Below are positions 1-9,500 of a stretch of 59,472 nucleotides of DNA, piece by piece. The translations under genes and the position numbers were made by a program. The stretch is taken from IMG/VR virus record IMGVR_UViG_3300034072_001798, positions 1 through 59,472 of that record. One strand, written 5' to 3'. The notes beneath the pieces were generated by a model, which was not told the DNA's origin, did not search any database, and saw only the letters and a list, made by a program, of their open reading frames with translations. The stretch comes from a virus. Position 1 is the stretch's first letter; each line of letters starts with the position of its first letter.

Positions 1-1097
1 ATTTTATCATATGATCCTGCTGCTTTATCTCCTTCAATAATATCGTCTTTTGCACCTGCACGGTTTACTTGAGAAACAGACCAAATAGGTAATTGTAATT
101 CTCTAGCAAGGGCTTTAGTGCTAATATAAATATCATCTATTTCATCTTTACGCTCACGATTATTTTTCTTTGAACGAAGGAGATCTACATAGTCAATAAT
201 TACTAAATCAGGTTTAAAATCTTGATCAATACATTTTTTAATATGTGATTCTATTGTTGTAATTGATGCCTTTCCTGGTGAATATTCTTTAATAATTAAT
301 TGTCCTTGTAATTCTGCAATTACTTCTTCTACATTAGTTCTATATTTCTTTTCTGTAATTCTATTTACTGGGATATTTGTAAAGAAAGAGTCATAACGGC
401 GTCCAACATAATCTTCTCCTAATTCAAGAGTGTAATGCAAAACATTATAACCCATTTTAACAGCATAACCACCTAATGCAACAAGAGTCCATGATTTACC
501 ACCACCTGGGTTTCCAAAAATTAAACCAAAATCGCCATTTCCTAATCCACCTTGTAATAGAGTATTAAAAGCATCCCAAGGACAAGGTACTACAGTTCTA
601 TGATCTTCTCTATAACGAGATTCAACTTCTTTGTTATACTCATGACCTACATTTTTGTCTTGTCCCGATTTTAATGCGTTATCAATTAATGAACGAATAG
701 TATCATAATCTCCGGCATTAAGGAAATTAACGCTGCTTAACAACGCTGTTTTTAATTGTTGGTTTTTACAAAAATTTGAAAATTCTTCTTCAATATATTT
801 TAAATCTTCATCGGATGCTTTATAAGCTTCACGAAGTTGTTCTTTAACTGCTACTTGAAGTACTTCATTATCAATTTTTTTCAATTCTACTTTCAACACA
901 TCCATTGAAGGACAAGTATGGTATTTTTGATAATATTTTAGGATTTCTTTAATAACCCATTTGTGTGCTTGATTGTCAAAATATTCTTCACTAAGAACAT
1001 CATGGATATTCAATAAGAATTCCTTATGTGTTAATAATGATGATAATACTTTAATCTGGAATCCAATCCCATATTGGGATAAATTGCTTAGTGTCAT
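1..1097 (-). CDS. gp41: Replicative DNA helicase, DnaB/T4 gp41-like (partial, runs off the left edge)
   Basis: Ring helicase that unwinds DNA at the phage replication fork. About 365 N-terminal residues are visible; the C-terminus lies beyond base 1. The start is the ATG at 1095-1097 (MTLSNLSQYG). An N-terminal helical region of about 120 residues is followed by a RecA-type ATPase core: Walker A GNPGGGKS at about residues 195-202, Walker B-like DLVIIDYVDLL, and the following SVSQVNRAGA segment typical of DnaB/gp41 motif H3. It follows the 5' nuclease gene by 5 bases and closes the replication cluster pol-SSB-UvsX-nuclease-helicase. No primase domain is visible, so priming must be encoded elsewhere. 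The family call is secure; exact orthology to T4 gp41 rather than bacterial DnaB is inferred from context. Confidence 0.93.
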   Translation of the reverse strand, partial: MTLSNLSQYGIGFQIKVLSSLLTHKEFLLNIHDVLSEEYFDNQAHKWVIKEILKYYQKYHTCPSMDVLKVELKKIDNEVLQVAVKEQLREAYKASDEDLKYIEEEFSNFCKNQQLKTALLSSVNFLNAGDYDTIRSLIDNALKSGQDKNVGHEYNKEVESRYREDHRTVVPCPWDAFNTLLQGGLGNGDFGLIFGNPGGGKSWTLVALGGYAVKMGYNVLHYTLELGEDYVGRRYDSFFTNIPVNRITEKKYRTNVEEVIAELQGQLIIKEYSPGKASITTIESHIKKCIDQDFKPDLVIIDYVDLLRSKKNNRERKDEIDDIYISTKALARELQLPIWSVSQVNRAGAKDDIIEGDKAAGSYDK

Positions 1098-1102
1098 ATA
1101 AC

Positions 1103-2143
1103 TTATTTATTAAAACTGTTTAATACTTTAAATGTGTCGTTAACCCAAAACTCAACGTTTTTGATTAAATGGCCCAAACCATCATCGTGGTAAAATCGTA
1201 AAAAGGCCTCAGTATTCAAAACTAAAGTATCATCTTCGGCAAATGCCTCTAAAAACTCTTTATCATTATCATCTAATAAAGGTTTCTTTAAATTCATGAT
1301 TTTATAATTTTGCTCTAGTCTATCACGCTCAAAAGCGATACGAGCATATACCACGTGTTCTTTATGTTTTTGTTCAGAAATTTCGAATAATTCATCTAGT
1401 GTTAATACTCGTTCAGCCAACTCAGGAAATTTCTTCATTAAACCTTTTGCTCCCAACCCTTTTACTCCTGGGATTTTATCAGAATTATCTCCTAATAACA
1501 TTTTATACAAAATAAAATTATCGGCTAATACACCGAATTTTTCTTCAACGGTGGATTTGGTGTAATATTCCCGTTCTATCGGTCTATACACTATAACATC
1601 GTCATTAATTAATTGTATAAAGTCTTTATCAGACGATACTATAAAACATTTAGAATTATATTTTTTAGGTAAAATATCACTATAATAAGCAATAATATCA
1701 TCTGCCTCTGCTTTATCAATTGCAACTGTTTTAACAGGTAGACATTTTAGATAATGAGCGATACGTACAATCTGAGTGATTTTAGCATCATCTTCATCTT
1801 CTAAATCTTCAAATACTTCCCAATTTGTAATTCGAGCCAGGTTACGACCTGACTTGTACTCTGGGAGTAGGTTCTTCCTATTTGTGGAAGAACCCATTCC
1901 GTCGAATACTACAAATACTGATGTTGGTTGGATTTGATTAATTAAGGATCCTAATGAACGCATAAAACCACCTAAACCTCCTACATGTACACCCTGAGAG
2001 TTTACAATGTTCATCATGGCAAAATTTCTAAAAAATAAATTTAAACCATCAATAAGGAGTACTCTATCGTATCTATTTGAGGAGGGTGTTTCCTGCTCCT
2101 CTACTAGATTGTCAAGGAGTTTAAGTAATTCGTTTCTTTTCAT
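1103..2143 (-). CDS. rnh: 5'-3' exonuclease / RNase H (FEN-like, T4 Rnh type)
   Basis: Flap-type nuclease that removes RNA primers and 5' flaps during lagging-strand synthesis. It is 346 residues from the ATG at 2143; a longer reading frame extends upstream but would run back into uvsX, whose stop lies one base before this ATG. PIN/FEN features: LLIDGLNLFFRN near residues 29-40 (first metal-binding Asp), VVFDGMGSS, EADDIIAYY (acidic metal ligands), SSDKDFIQL, then the helix-hairpin-helix signature GDNSDKIPGVKGLGAKG. Length is slightly above T4 RNase H (305). It lies between uvsX and the helicase and is probably co-transcribed with them. It could also be described as a stand-alone equivalent of the Pol I 5' nuclease domain, which fits the family A polymerase in this module. 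Confidence 0.9.
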   Translation of the reverse strand: MKRNELLKLLDNLVEEQETPSSNRYDRVLLIDGLNLFFRNFAMMNIVNSQGVHVGGLGGFMRSLGSLINQIQPTSVFVVFDGMGSSTNRKNLLPEYKSGRNLARITNWEVFEDLEDEDDAKITQIVRIAHYLKCLPVKTVAIDKAEADDIIAYYSDILPKKYNSKCFIVSSDKDFIQLINDDVIVYRPIEREYYTKSTVEEKFGVLADNFILYKMLLGDNSDKIPGVKGLGAKGLMKKFPELAERVLTLDELFEISEQKHKEHVVYARIAFERDRLEQNYKIMNLKKPLLDDNDKEFLEAFAEDDTLVLNTEAFLRFYHDDGLGHLIKNVEFWVNDTFKVLNSFNK

Positions 2144-2144
2144 A

Positions 2145-3227
2145 TTAATCCGGTTCTTGTGTGAAGATATTTTCAGGTTCAAAATTGTCTTGTTCCTCAA
2201 AAATGTCGAAATCCATACCTCCAAGTACTTTCATCCATTCAGATGCATGTGCATCTTTGTATGCTTTAAGTTCCTTATCAGTATCGTTAATGAATCCGTG
2301 TGGAGTCATAATAATTTTTCCTCTTGATTGTACACCATTAATGTGGTTTTTATCAATTTGGATGTTTGTACGTTTAGCAAATTCAACTTGCTTACCATCT
2401 TTAATCGCTTTGATTTTAGATGTACCTGCATTTGAAATGTTACCAAATGTTACTACGAATGTAGCATCAAACCACATTGCAAATCCACCTTTGTTCATCA
2501 ACTTTGGTTGACCCATTGGTACCTCTGCTTTTGCAGTCCATACTTTATTAACACATACTAATGTATTAGTGTATGGTGATGATTCTTTACGTGATAACGT
2601 CATTTTCTGGTTAACATTGTTACCAAATTGGGTTGACATTGCTCCAGCATTCCATTCATTATTATTTTTATTTGATTTTACAGACATTTCACAAGGAATT
2701 GATCCAATTGAATCCCATAGGAACAATAGATCATAAGGTAAATTACCTTTTTTCTGTTCATCTAATAAATCTAAAACAAATGCTGCTACGTCTTCAATAG
2801 TATGTAATGTTTCACGGTCAACATAGATAAAGTTACCTTCGTAATTTAATACTTCACCTGTTTCTTCGTCTACAATTTCATCTACATGAAGACCCATTTG
2901 AACAGCATGTTCCCAATTCCATTTCATCTCAGTTACAATAAACACAGGTAAAACTCTCATTTTCTGAGCTGAAACCGCTGCTTCAATCATAGCGGTTGTT
3001 TTACCTGTATCACTGTGTCCGCGAAGAAGTACAATGTGGCCCATTGGAATACCTGGTACTGAGGTTACATCCTGGAATGCAGGGCTCAGTGGGATCCATT
3101 TTTGCTCTTTAAACTTTACGTTTGAATTAAGCATTTTCTTTTCCTTAAACTTAGTTAAATCAAATTTAGATTTAAGTTCAGAGGAGAGAGCAGCCGTTAG
3201 CGATTCGCTTTTTTTACCTCTTGCCAT
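2145..3227 (-). CDS. uvsX: UvsX-like RecA recombinase
   Basis: Recombinase that forms filaments on ssDNA, performs strand exchange and, in T4-like phages, starts recombination-dependent replication. It is 360 residues with an ATG start (MARGKKSES). Walker A is GHSDTGKT at 70-77 and Walker B is LLFLWDSIG near residue 168. The EMKWNWEHA segment after the first ATPase strand and the MTLSRKE loop region fit UvsX better than bacterial RecA. The C-terminal tail is acidic. It sits 11 bases after the ssDNA-binding protein gene, its functional partner. The mediator UvsY was not recognised in the window. Confidence 0.92.
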   Translation of the reverse strand: MARGKKSESLTAALSSELKSKFDLTKFKEKKMLNSNVKFKEQKWIPLSPAFQDVTSVPGIPMGHIVLLRGHSDTGKTTAMIEAAVSAQKMRVLPVFIVTEMKWNWEHAVQMGLHVDEIVDEETGEVLNYEGNFIYVDRETLHTIEDVAAFVLDLLDEQKKGNLPYDLLFLWDSIGSIPCEMSVKSNKNNNEWNAGAMSTQFGNNVNQKMTLSRKESSPYTNTLVCVNKVWTAKAEVPMGQPKLMNKGGFAMWFDATFVVTFGNISNAGTSKIKAIKDGKQVEFAKRTNIQIDKNHINGVQSRGKIIMTPHGFINDTDKELKAYKDAHASEWMKVLGGMDFDIFEEQDNFEPENIFTQEPD

Positions 3228-3238
3228 GTGTGTTTAGA

Positions 3239-4066
3239 TTAAAATGGTAAATCGTCGTCTTCTTCAAATAAAGCATCAAATTTATCTGCTTTACTTGCTT
3301 GTTCTTTTACCGGGGTTTTGATTGAATAAGCTTTAGAAGGTTTTTCAACAACAACTTCTTCTTTTTCATCATCAATAATAGCACCTTCTTCATACTCATC
3401 TTCAGGAGTCAACCATTCTTGAAGTGCTTGCTTCATTTCATCATATGAGTATTTTTTAAATACTTCCATAGGGTTAGGTTGATTGTCCAACAATGCTTCG
3501 ATAGTTGCTTTGTCTTCAGCCAATAAAGTTTCTTTAACTTTAGGCATAATAGTTGTTTTGTTGTAGTTTGTACCTGTTACTTCAGGACCTACAGTAGTCA
3601 ATGTAATATCACGACCATTCATTACGTCTGTGAAATCACCTACATCCTCGTTATCTGCAAGATTCAAGAAATCCATATACAATTCCTTACCAAATTGCCA
3701 CAACTTAACACCTTCAGATTCTTCGCCACGTACAAGTACAGGAACAAAAATACGCATTTTAGGATCAAGTTTTTTAGCTAAACGCCAGTTTTCCTTGTCG
3801 CTAGTAGTACGCAATTGTTTTGCAAATTCTACGATTGGATCTTTTTCACCAAAGTTAATTGGAGACACCATAGTGTTTTTTCCAATACCATAATGGAAAT
3901 ACATTTCGGTGAATGGGTTTTTCTTGTTGTACTTGGAAGGTACTACACGGACTATTTGTTTACCTACTGAGGGTTTCCAAAAGACAGATTTTTTTTCTCC
4001 GCCGCCTTTACCGGATTGTTTTGACTGCATTGCAGACAGTCGGTTTCTCATTTCATTTAAATCCAT
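3239..4066 (-). CDS. gp32: Single-stranded DNA-binding protein, T4 gp32-like
   Basis: Coats ssDNA and organises replication and recombination proteins. It is 275 residues. The basic N-terminus (MDLNEMRNRL) is followed by the gp32 core segment VFWKPSVGKQIVRVVP, the FHYGIGK strand and a WRLAKKLDPKMRIFVPVLVR segment, then an acidic C-terminal region rich in D/E. Two departures from T4 gp32: there is no cysteine, so the T4 zinc site is absent, and the last residues are FEEDDDLPF, which matches the protein-docking tip of bacterial SSBs (DDDIPF) rather than the T4 tail. The upstream gap at 4067-4123 carries a motif shared with the polymerase gene. The gp32 family call is strong. Confidence 0.9.
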   Translation of the reverse strand: MDLNEMRNRLSAMQSKQSGKGGGEKKSVFWKPSVGKQIVRVVPSKYNKKNPFTEMYFHYGIGKNTMVSPINFGEKDPIVEFAKQLRTTSDKENWRLAKKLDPKMRIFVPVLVRGEESEGVKLWQFGKELYMDFLNLADNEDVGDFTDVMNGRDITLTTVGPEVTGTNYNKTTIMPKVKETLLAEDKATIEALLDNQPNPMEVFKKYSYDEMKQALQEWLTPEDEYEEGAIIDDEKEEVVVEKPSKAYSIKTPVKEQASKADKFDALFEEDDDLPF

Positions 4067-4099
4067 AACTAATCAATTAATGTTTGTAACATAAATATA

Positions 4100-4110
4100 A
4101 TAACCATTTT
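4100..4110 (-). promoter_or_regulatory. Shared upstream element of the replication genes (copy before ssDNA-binding protein)
   Basis: The coding-strand 11-mer AAAATGGTTAT lies about 34 bases upstream of the gp32-like ATG and is followed by a late-motif-like TATATTTATG. It matches the copy at 5846-5856. It may be a promoter allowing separate control of the single-strand binding protein and the genes downstream of it. Confidence 0.35.
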
Positions 4111-4123
4111 ACCGATTACCAAA

Positions 4124-4582
4124 TTAAAGTTCAATAATCTTGTAAACTTTTGTATTAAGTTGTTTAAGGTCCCCATTCTGGGTTAGGAGAATACAATTTT
4201 GATAGTGTTGCCAGTTAACTTTATAGTTAGTATCAACTACTCCACCATTTAATTTTTTAATTAAATCGTTTAGGGCATTAATTGTATATAGGGTATTTGT
4301 TTCTTTCTTGCGATGTACTAGAATCGTATTTAAAGGAATGTTACTTACATTAGCTTGTTCAACATTATATGTAATAACATATTCACCTGTGCTTTTGACA
4401 AATAAAACAAACATTTTATTGTACATAATTGAATATGCTTTCGATATACTCGTAACCATATCTTCAAGCACATCCTCATCCACGAACGTACAAAATAACT
4501 TGTTGTTCAAATCTTTAGTATTTAGTTGGGTTTTCTCCCAATAAATATTATAATGTGTGTCAAAAGTCATAACTGCGTCCAT
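4124..4582 (-). CDS. Hypothetical protein in the replication module
   Basis: A 152-residue protein that I do not recognise. It overlaps the 3' end of the polymerase gene by 23 bases, so the two are probably translationally coupled; a second ATG four codons in (MTFDTHYNIYW) is an equally good start. The composition is mixed, with many Asn, Lys and Thr, no predicted membrane segment and no clear catalytic motif. Its place between polymerase and ssDNA-binding protein suggests a replication accessory role, for example a polymerase cofactor, but that is inference from position only. Confidence 0.7.
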   Translation of the reverse strand: MDAVMTFDTHYNIYWEKTQLNTKDLNNKLFCTFVDEDVLEDMVTSISKAYSIMYNKMFVLFVKSTGEYVITYNVEQANVSNIPLNTILVHRKKETNTLYTINALNDLIKKLNGGVVDTNYKVNWQHYQNCILLTQNGDLKQLNTKVYKIIEL

Positions 4583-5840
4583 TTTTAACCTTTATTTTAA
4601 GTTTTCTTTTATCAAATATATTTTTTATATCTTCCATCAAATTTTCATCCGCAGCATAATCAAATAAAAAACTATCGTACGTATATAATACTATTTTAGT
4701 TTTCTTGCCTTTCAACAATTTATGGATATCCATCAAGATACAAACATTGGTTGCTGTTTCCAAGTTTTGTAAAACATAATTAAACAACTTTTGTGGATTC
4801 ATGTTATCCAGCTCACTCTTTTTAAAGCAATAACTTGAACCCGGTACGATAACTTGACCGGAGTTATTAAACTCATCCCAAGTTATTGTTATAAATTTCT
4901 TTATTTGTTGAAAAAATTCAAGGTGCTCATATTCCTTAAATACGCCTCCGTATAGTTGTTTAAACGTAAGTTCTTTAGCTTCTTTATAACTCGTTCCATA
5001 CATGTCGGCAAAGACTTGGTGAACATCCTGTCCATCAAAATCAAAGGAAACCAAATTGGCAGCAAGGTTAGGATGATATGCACTAATATCGAGCTCAATA
5101 AATTCATCGTTTTGTGGTATGAAGCTCTTTCTAGCGCCCGACTCTTTATTTAATGCTGCAAAGTTAACGCCATTAAAAGAGTTACTTGGTCGTTTTGTTG
5201 TTGTAAAAAGGTTATAATGTGTAAAAACCTTATTGCTACCAACTGAATAGAGTGGATTAGTTGGTTTGAAGTGTTGATTAAAAACTGTTTCATCTATTTT
5301 TATCCCGTTATTTTCGATTCCAAAGAATGCGAGTGTTGTTTTGTTGTTATAAAAATCATAATACTCCGGTAAATCTTGAGTAAAATGTTGTTTTACTTTA
5401 TTATAAATATTTTCACAATACTCATAATGTTTAACTACCGGCACAATCTTGTTGATTTCTTTATTGTCCGGATACTTGTTATAAAAATATGTGTGAGTTG
5501 GTGTTGGGTCTTGTATATACGGAGGAGTAAGTATGTTTACGTCGCGCAAGCCCTTAATTTGAAAATAATATAGTGCATTTTTTTTATCACGCACCCACAA
5601 CCATTCTATATTGTGTAATAACGCATCTATATGCGTTTTACTAACGGATAATGTCTCGCTGTGGGCGACACATAACATATACCCTTTTTGTTCTATAGAC
5701 GGTCTAAAATATATTAAAGACACATCATTAAGTGTAGGATGTATGTTATTATGATAAGGAATTATTTCAATGAATGCCTCCTTATATTGTTTATTTATCA
5801 AATATTCAATTTGATTTTGAGTCTCTATTAACCAGAACAT
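4560..5840 (-). CDS. Family A (Pol I-like) DNA polymerase, compact, proofreading domain apparently degenerate
   Basis: DNA polymerase of 426 residues. Polymerase motif A is ELDISAYHPNLAANL (catalytic Asp about 251). Motif B is EAKELTFKQLYGG, with Lys289, Phe293, Tyr297 and Gly298 spaced exactly as in the Pol I K-x3-F-x3-YG O-helix. The helix LFNYVLQNLETATNV fits the segment between B and C. Motif C is LYTYDSFLFDY (Asp about 389), with Ser where Pol I has Glu. The first 150 residues look like a shrunken 3'-5' exonuclease fold without recognisable D-x-E metal ligands. No 5' nuclease domain is fused; that activity is encoded at 1103-2143. T4-like phages normally carry a family B polymerase (gp43), so this is a replacement or an additional enzyme. 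The start gives essentially no leader after a TATAAT-like element. Confidence 0.85.
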   Translation of the reverse strand: MFWLIETQNQIEYLINKQYKEAFIEIIPYHNNIHPTLNDVSLIYFRPSIEQKGYMLCVAHSETLSVSKTHIDALLHNIEWLWVRDKKNALYYFQIKGLRDVNILTPPYIQDPTPTHTYFYNKYPDNKEINKIVPVVKHYEYCENIYNKVKQHFTQDLPEYYDFYNNKTTLAFFGIENNGIKIDETVFNQHFKPTNPLYSVGSNKVFTHYNLFTTTKRPSNSFNGVNFAALNKESGARKSFIPQNDEFIELDISAYHPNLAANLVSFDFDGQDVHQVFADMYGTSYKEAKELTFKQLYGGVFKEYEHLEFFQQIKKFITITWDEFNNSGQVIVPGSSYCFKKSELDNMNPQKLFNYVLQNLETATNVCILMDIHKLLKGKKTKIVLYTYDSFLFDYAADENLMEDIKNIFDKRKLKIKVKNGRSYDF

Positions 5841-5845
5841 TTATT

Positions 5846-5856
5846 ATAACCATTTT
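5846..5856 (-). promoter_or_regulatory. Shared upstream element of the replication genes (copy before polymerase)
   Basis: The coding-strand 11-mer AAAATGGTTAT followed by AAT lies just upstream of the polymerase ATG. An identical 11-mer occurs upstream of the ssDNA-binding protein gene. It contains a TATAAT-like hexamer and may belong to an early or middle promoter. Only two copies were noticed, so support is limited. Confidence 0.35.
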
Positions 5857-5892
5857 GTAATAATATAAAACCTATTTATAAAATATCCAAGT

Positions 5893-6501
5893 TTAGCTTT
5901 GATAAAATTTAATATAATTTTCTCTTAAAAATAAAGACAAGCCATTAAAACCATTTTTTTCTTCTAATTTAACTATTCTTCTATTAGTGTTAAGTACTTT
6001 TTCTATATTTCCACTAATTTGCCAAGGTAAAGCTACTGTTTTATATAATTGCCATAAATACTCATCATTGTGGGAAGACATATTGTCAAAAGTCTTTTTA
6101 TTTATTTCAATAAATTTTGAAGCATTAACTTGTTTAGCAAAATATCTTGTAAAGTATCCTATCTCATATTCTTGACTAGTAGGTTCTGGGTAAAAAGGGA
6201 TGGGTACTTGTTTATTTGTAGGAATTTCGTCTAGGTTTTGAATGTAAGTATTAACAGATCCTGTACTTACAAACGATGTTTGGATTTCAGTAAATAGTCC
6301 TTGGGTTGGGATAGGTACTAAGTCTAATGGGTCTATTAATTCATCAGGATATTGTCTTGCTTGTGGAGTAGCTCCTAAATATCTTTGTCCTGTGGATAAT
6401 TTATAATAAGGGCCTACATATGGAGATAAATCCGATGCCTTAACCAACTCTCCATTAGAGAATAAATCTGTTTGGATTTTTGTTTTAGGATAGTAAGGCA
6501 T
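5893..6501 (-). CDS. Putative virion protein at the end of the tail module
   Basis: A 202-residue protein beginning MPYYPKTKIQTDLFSNGE. The early YYKLSTGQRYLGATPQ segment resembles a family I recall from uncultured marine T4-like phages, usually annotated as hypothetical or structural. It is the last gene of the late cluster, six bases after the 1025-residue baseplate-like protein, and is followed by the replication module. There is no membrane segment and no catalytic motif. A baseplate or fibre-attachment role is inferred from position only. Confidence 0.65.
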   Translation of the reverse strand: MPYYPKTKIQTDLFSNGELVKASDLSPYVGPYYKLSTGQRYLGATPQARQYPDELIDPLDLVPIPTQGLFTEIQTSFVSTGSVNTYIQNLDEIPTNKQVPIPFYPEPTSQEYEIGYFTRYFAKQVNASKFIEINKKTFDNMSSHNDEYLWQLYKTVALPWQISGNIEKVLNTNRRIVKLEEKNGFNGLSLFLRENYIKFYQS

Positions 6502-6506
6502 TTAAT

Positions 6507-9500
6507 TTATTGTTGGTTTTGAATTGAATATTTTCTATTAGAACTTACTGTAAGACTTTCAATTTTAGTTTCCCATTTATTATCTTTAATAGAATGAGAA
6601 ATACCTTTAATTAAAAAATCAATAACTCCAGTTTTATTACTAGCTGTGTTGGGTCTATAACTATAAGGAAGAATTTGTTCTGTAATTGAAAAACGCTCAT
6701 AATTTCTCATACCTGAAAGTCCATCCATAGAAAGGGATAAATTAAAAGGAATAAAAAATGGTGAGGGCATATTACCTTCCAAAGCATCGTTACCTGTTAG
6801 ATATAAAGCAATATCTCTATTTGCTGATCTAATAGAATCAATAGTATCTTTAGAATAAAATTTATCTTTATATAAAGAATTTATAACTTTTTGAACTGCT
6901 TGTAAATTTTGTTGAAATATTATTTTAGGATCTGCTTTACCTGTTTGTGCTCCTTCAATACTATCTTTATCTAATTTTAGAGTAATTAATCTATCTGTAA
7001 GACCTTTATTTAGTTTAGATAATCCAGTAGCATTTTCACCAACTATGTTTCCAGAAGCTTGAGCTGAAATTGTAGCCATTGCTGCCATATTAGGGGGTAA
7101 TTGGACTTGAAAATCTACATTTTTTATAAAACTACCGTAAGGTGTATTTTCTGTACCTATTCCATATACTTGGAATACCGCCATTTCATTTCTTTTTTGT
7201 TCAGCTGCGTTTATTAATTCTTCAACTCTTTCTATACTGCTTCCTTCAATAATTTTTAATTTATTTGCTTCAGCATCAAAAACGGGTTCTAATTTATTAA
7301 CATTTCCAAGGGCATCATTTATATCATTAAATAATGATGTTAAAAAATTAAGTAAACTAGTTTTTCCATTGGCGTCTGTATTTTTATCAACACAACCTGC
7401 GGCATGATCTAGATTAACATATAAATTCATTAATTTAGCAGCATATTGATTGTTTGGATCATTTACAAAATAAGGTGAAACTGCTTGTAAATCACTAAGA
7501 ACATCCCATTTAATTTCTGTAGGAGTTGATTTTCCATCTTTATCTACAACTGAAAAGGTATTGTTGTATTTACTTGGTATCACACATATTTTTGGGTCTG
7601 CTGAAAATTGTGCTGGGAATCTTAAACAAAAATTATTTTCAACCTCTGTATCTATTTCAAATATAGGATTTGAAGATGGAGGAGGTGTTTGTGATCCTGT
7701 AGGGGTTTGAATAACAGTAGTGTCTGATTGGGGTTGGTCGTTAGTTTTAAATGTTATAGCGTTTGGATCATATTTTTTAGTAGAATCATAAACTAAAAGG
7801 TTATTTTGAATCCATTCTAATAAATAACCTAATCGTACATAATAAAAATTTAAACTTAATTTTGAAGTTCCTGTAGATGAAGGATTTGAAGAATCTGCGG
7901 TAAATGTAAGTTTATAAAGATTACCTTTATTTCCTCCTGCTATTGCTTCTTGTCTCCAATTATATAATTGAAGATTTAAAATAGTTTTATTTTTTGTTTC
8001 TACGGAAGTTATAGGAGATAAAGAACGAATTTCTTCATCTCGTTTTAATTTTTGAGAAGCAGCATCTAAACCTTTTCTTTTAGCTTCATTTTCTTTTTTC
8101 TTTTTTTCTGCTTCTTTTTGAGCATCTTCTTCTGCTTTTCCTAGATTTTGTTTATCAATAGAATTAATAATTGAAATAATCTCGTTAGCTTGCTTTATAA
8201 GATATTTTTTATCAGCTTCATATATTTCATCCCATCGAACTTCAGGTTCTTCACGTATCCATGTAGATTTCCAACTGTAAACATCTGATTTGAATTGGGT
8301 GATGGTATCTTTGGCGGAGGTGTTTGAGTTTTTGTCTGCGGAAACTTGAATGTTTAAAGTTTTAGTAGTTCTTTTTATATTTCTACTAGCTTCTATAGCT
8401 TCAGCATCATTTAAACCAATATCTCTTTGTCTTGGGAAAAGATTTGCTCTATTTTTTATATTTCTTATATAACCAGCTATTTTATCATTAGCATTTTTTA
8501 CTTTTTCTTGGGTTGTTGCTCCAACGGCTTGAGCAGTTCCATCTATTTCTTGGTCAGCAGCATCTATAGCTTTATATTGGCTATCTATATTTGCTTGTTT
8601 TTTAGCAGCTAATTGAGAAGGGGTAAGTTCTGTTTTATTAGTAACAATTCCTGCTTTGTTAATTTTAAGAGATTCAATTATATCTCCTAAACCTACTAAA
8701 TTTAAATCAATATCGTATGAACCATCATCATTAAATTTCCAAGTAAAATTAGTGACTTTACCTAACATTGCATCATAATTATAACTATCTTCCTCTCGTT
8801 GTTTGTGAATAGCTTCTATTATATTTTGTTGGGTTGAACCTTCTTTAAAAAATAATTCAAAGGGTTTAGTTACAAATTCATTTCTTGTTTTTAAAGGATT
8901 ATTATTATTTGTATTTGCTGCTAGTTTATTATCTAACCAAATATTATGACCCCATTCTAAAAGCATTGTGTAACCAATTCTAAAATATAAAGCATCAAAT
9001 ATTTGAAGTTGTTCTACTGAAAATACTTTAATTTTTACTGAAGCTTTAGCAAGTGCTCCTCTATTATAAAAACTTACATCAGCCGATTCAATCATAGGCA
9101 TAGGAACAAAACCTTTAGAGGAAATACCTCCCCATCCATAAGCAGCAATTGTACTTACATAATCATAAGCTCCACTCCCACCATTATCTACAATACCAAA
9201 TTTAAATTTAGGATTTAATTTATCATCTACACCAACTGTACCTCCAAATAAAACACAAGCTTTAGCAAGTTCCATTCCTGTAAGATTTTCATTGATACCT
9301 CTTTCTTTTAATTGGTTTTTTCCTTGAGATAATAAATCACTAGTGGCTCTTTCTTGTGCTGCTGTATCATTTACTGTACTTCCTGAGACTTGGACATCAA
9401 TAGGTGAAGAACTAGTTCCTACGTTAATAGAAGATGCTAATCGTAAAAATGCATTAACATTATTTCCATAAACTATATGAGAATCATTTTTATATCGTGC

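Noticed and set aside
2144-2224. Upstream extension of the 5' nuclease gene by 27 residues
   Set aside because: The extension lies inside uvsX and would need an unusual start far inside it. The ATG at 2143 follows the uvsX stop and precedes the conserved nuclease sequence.
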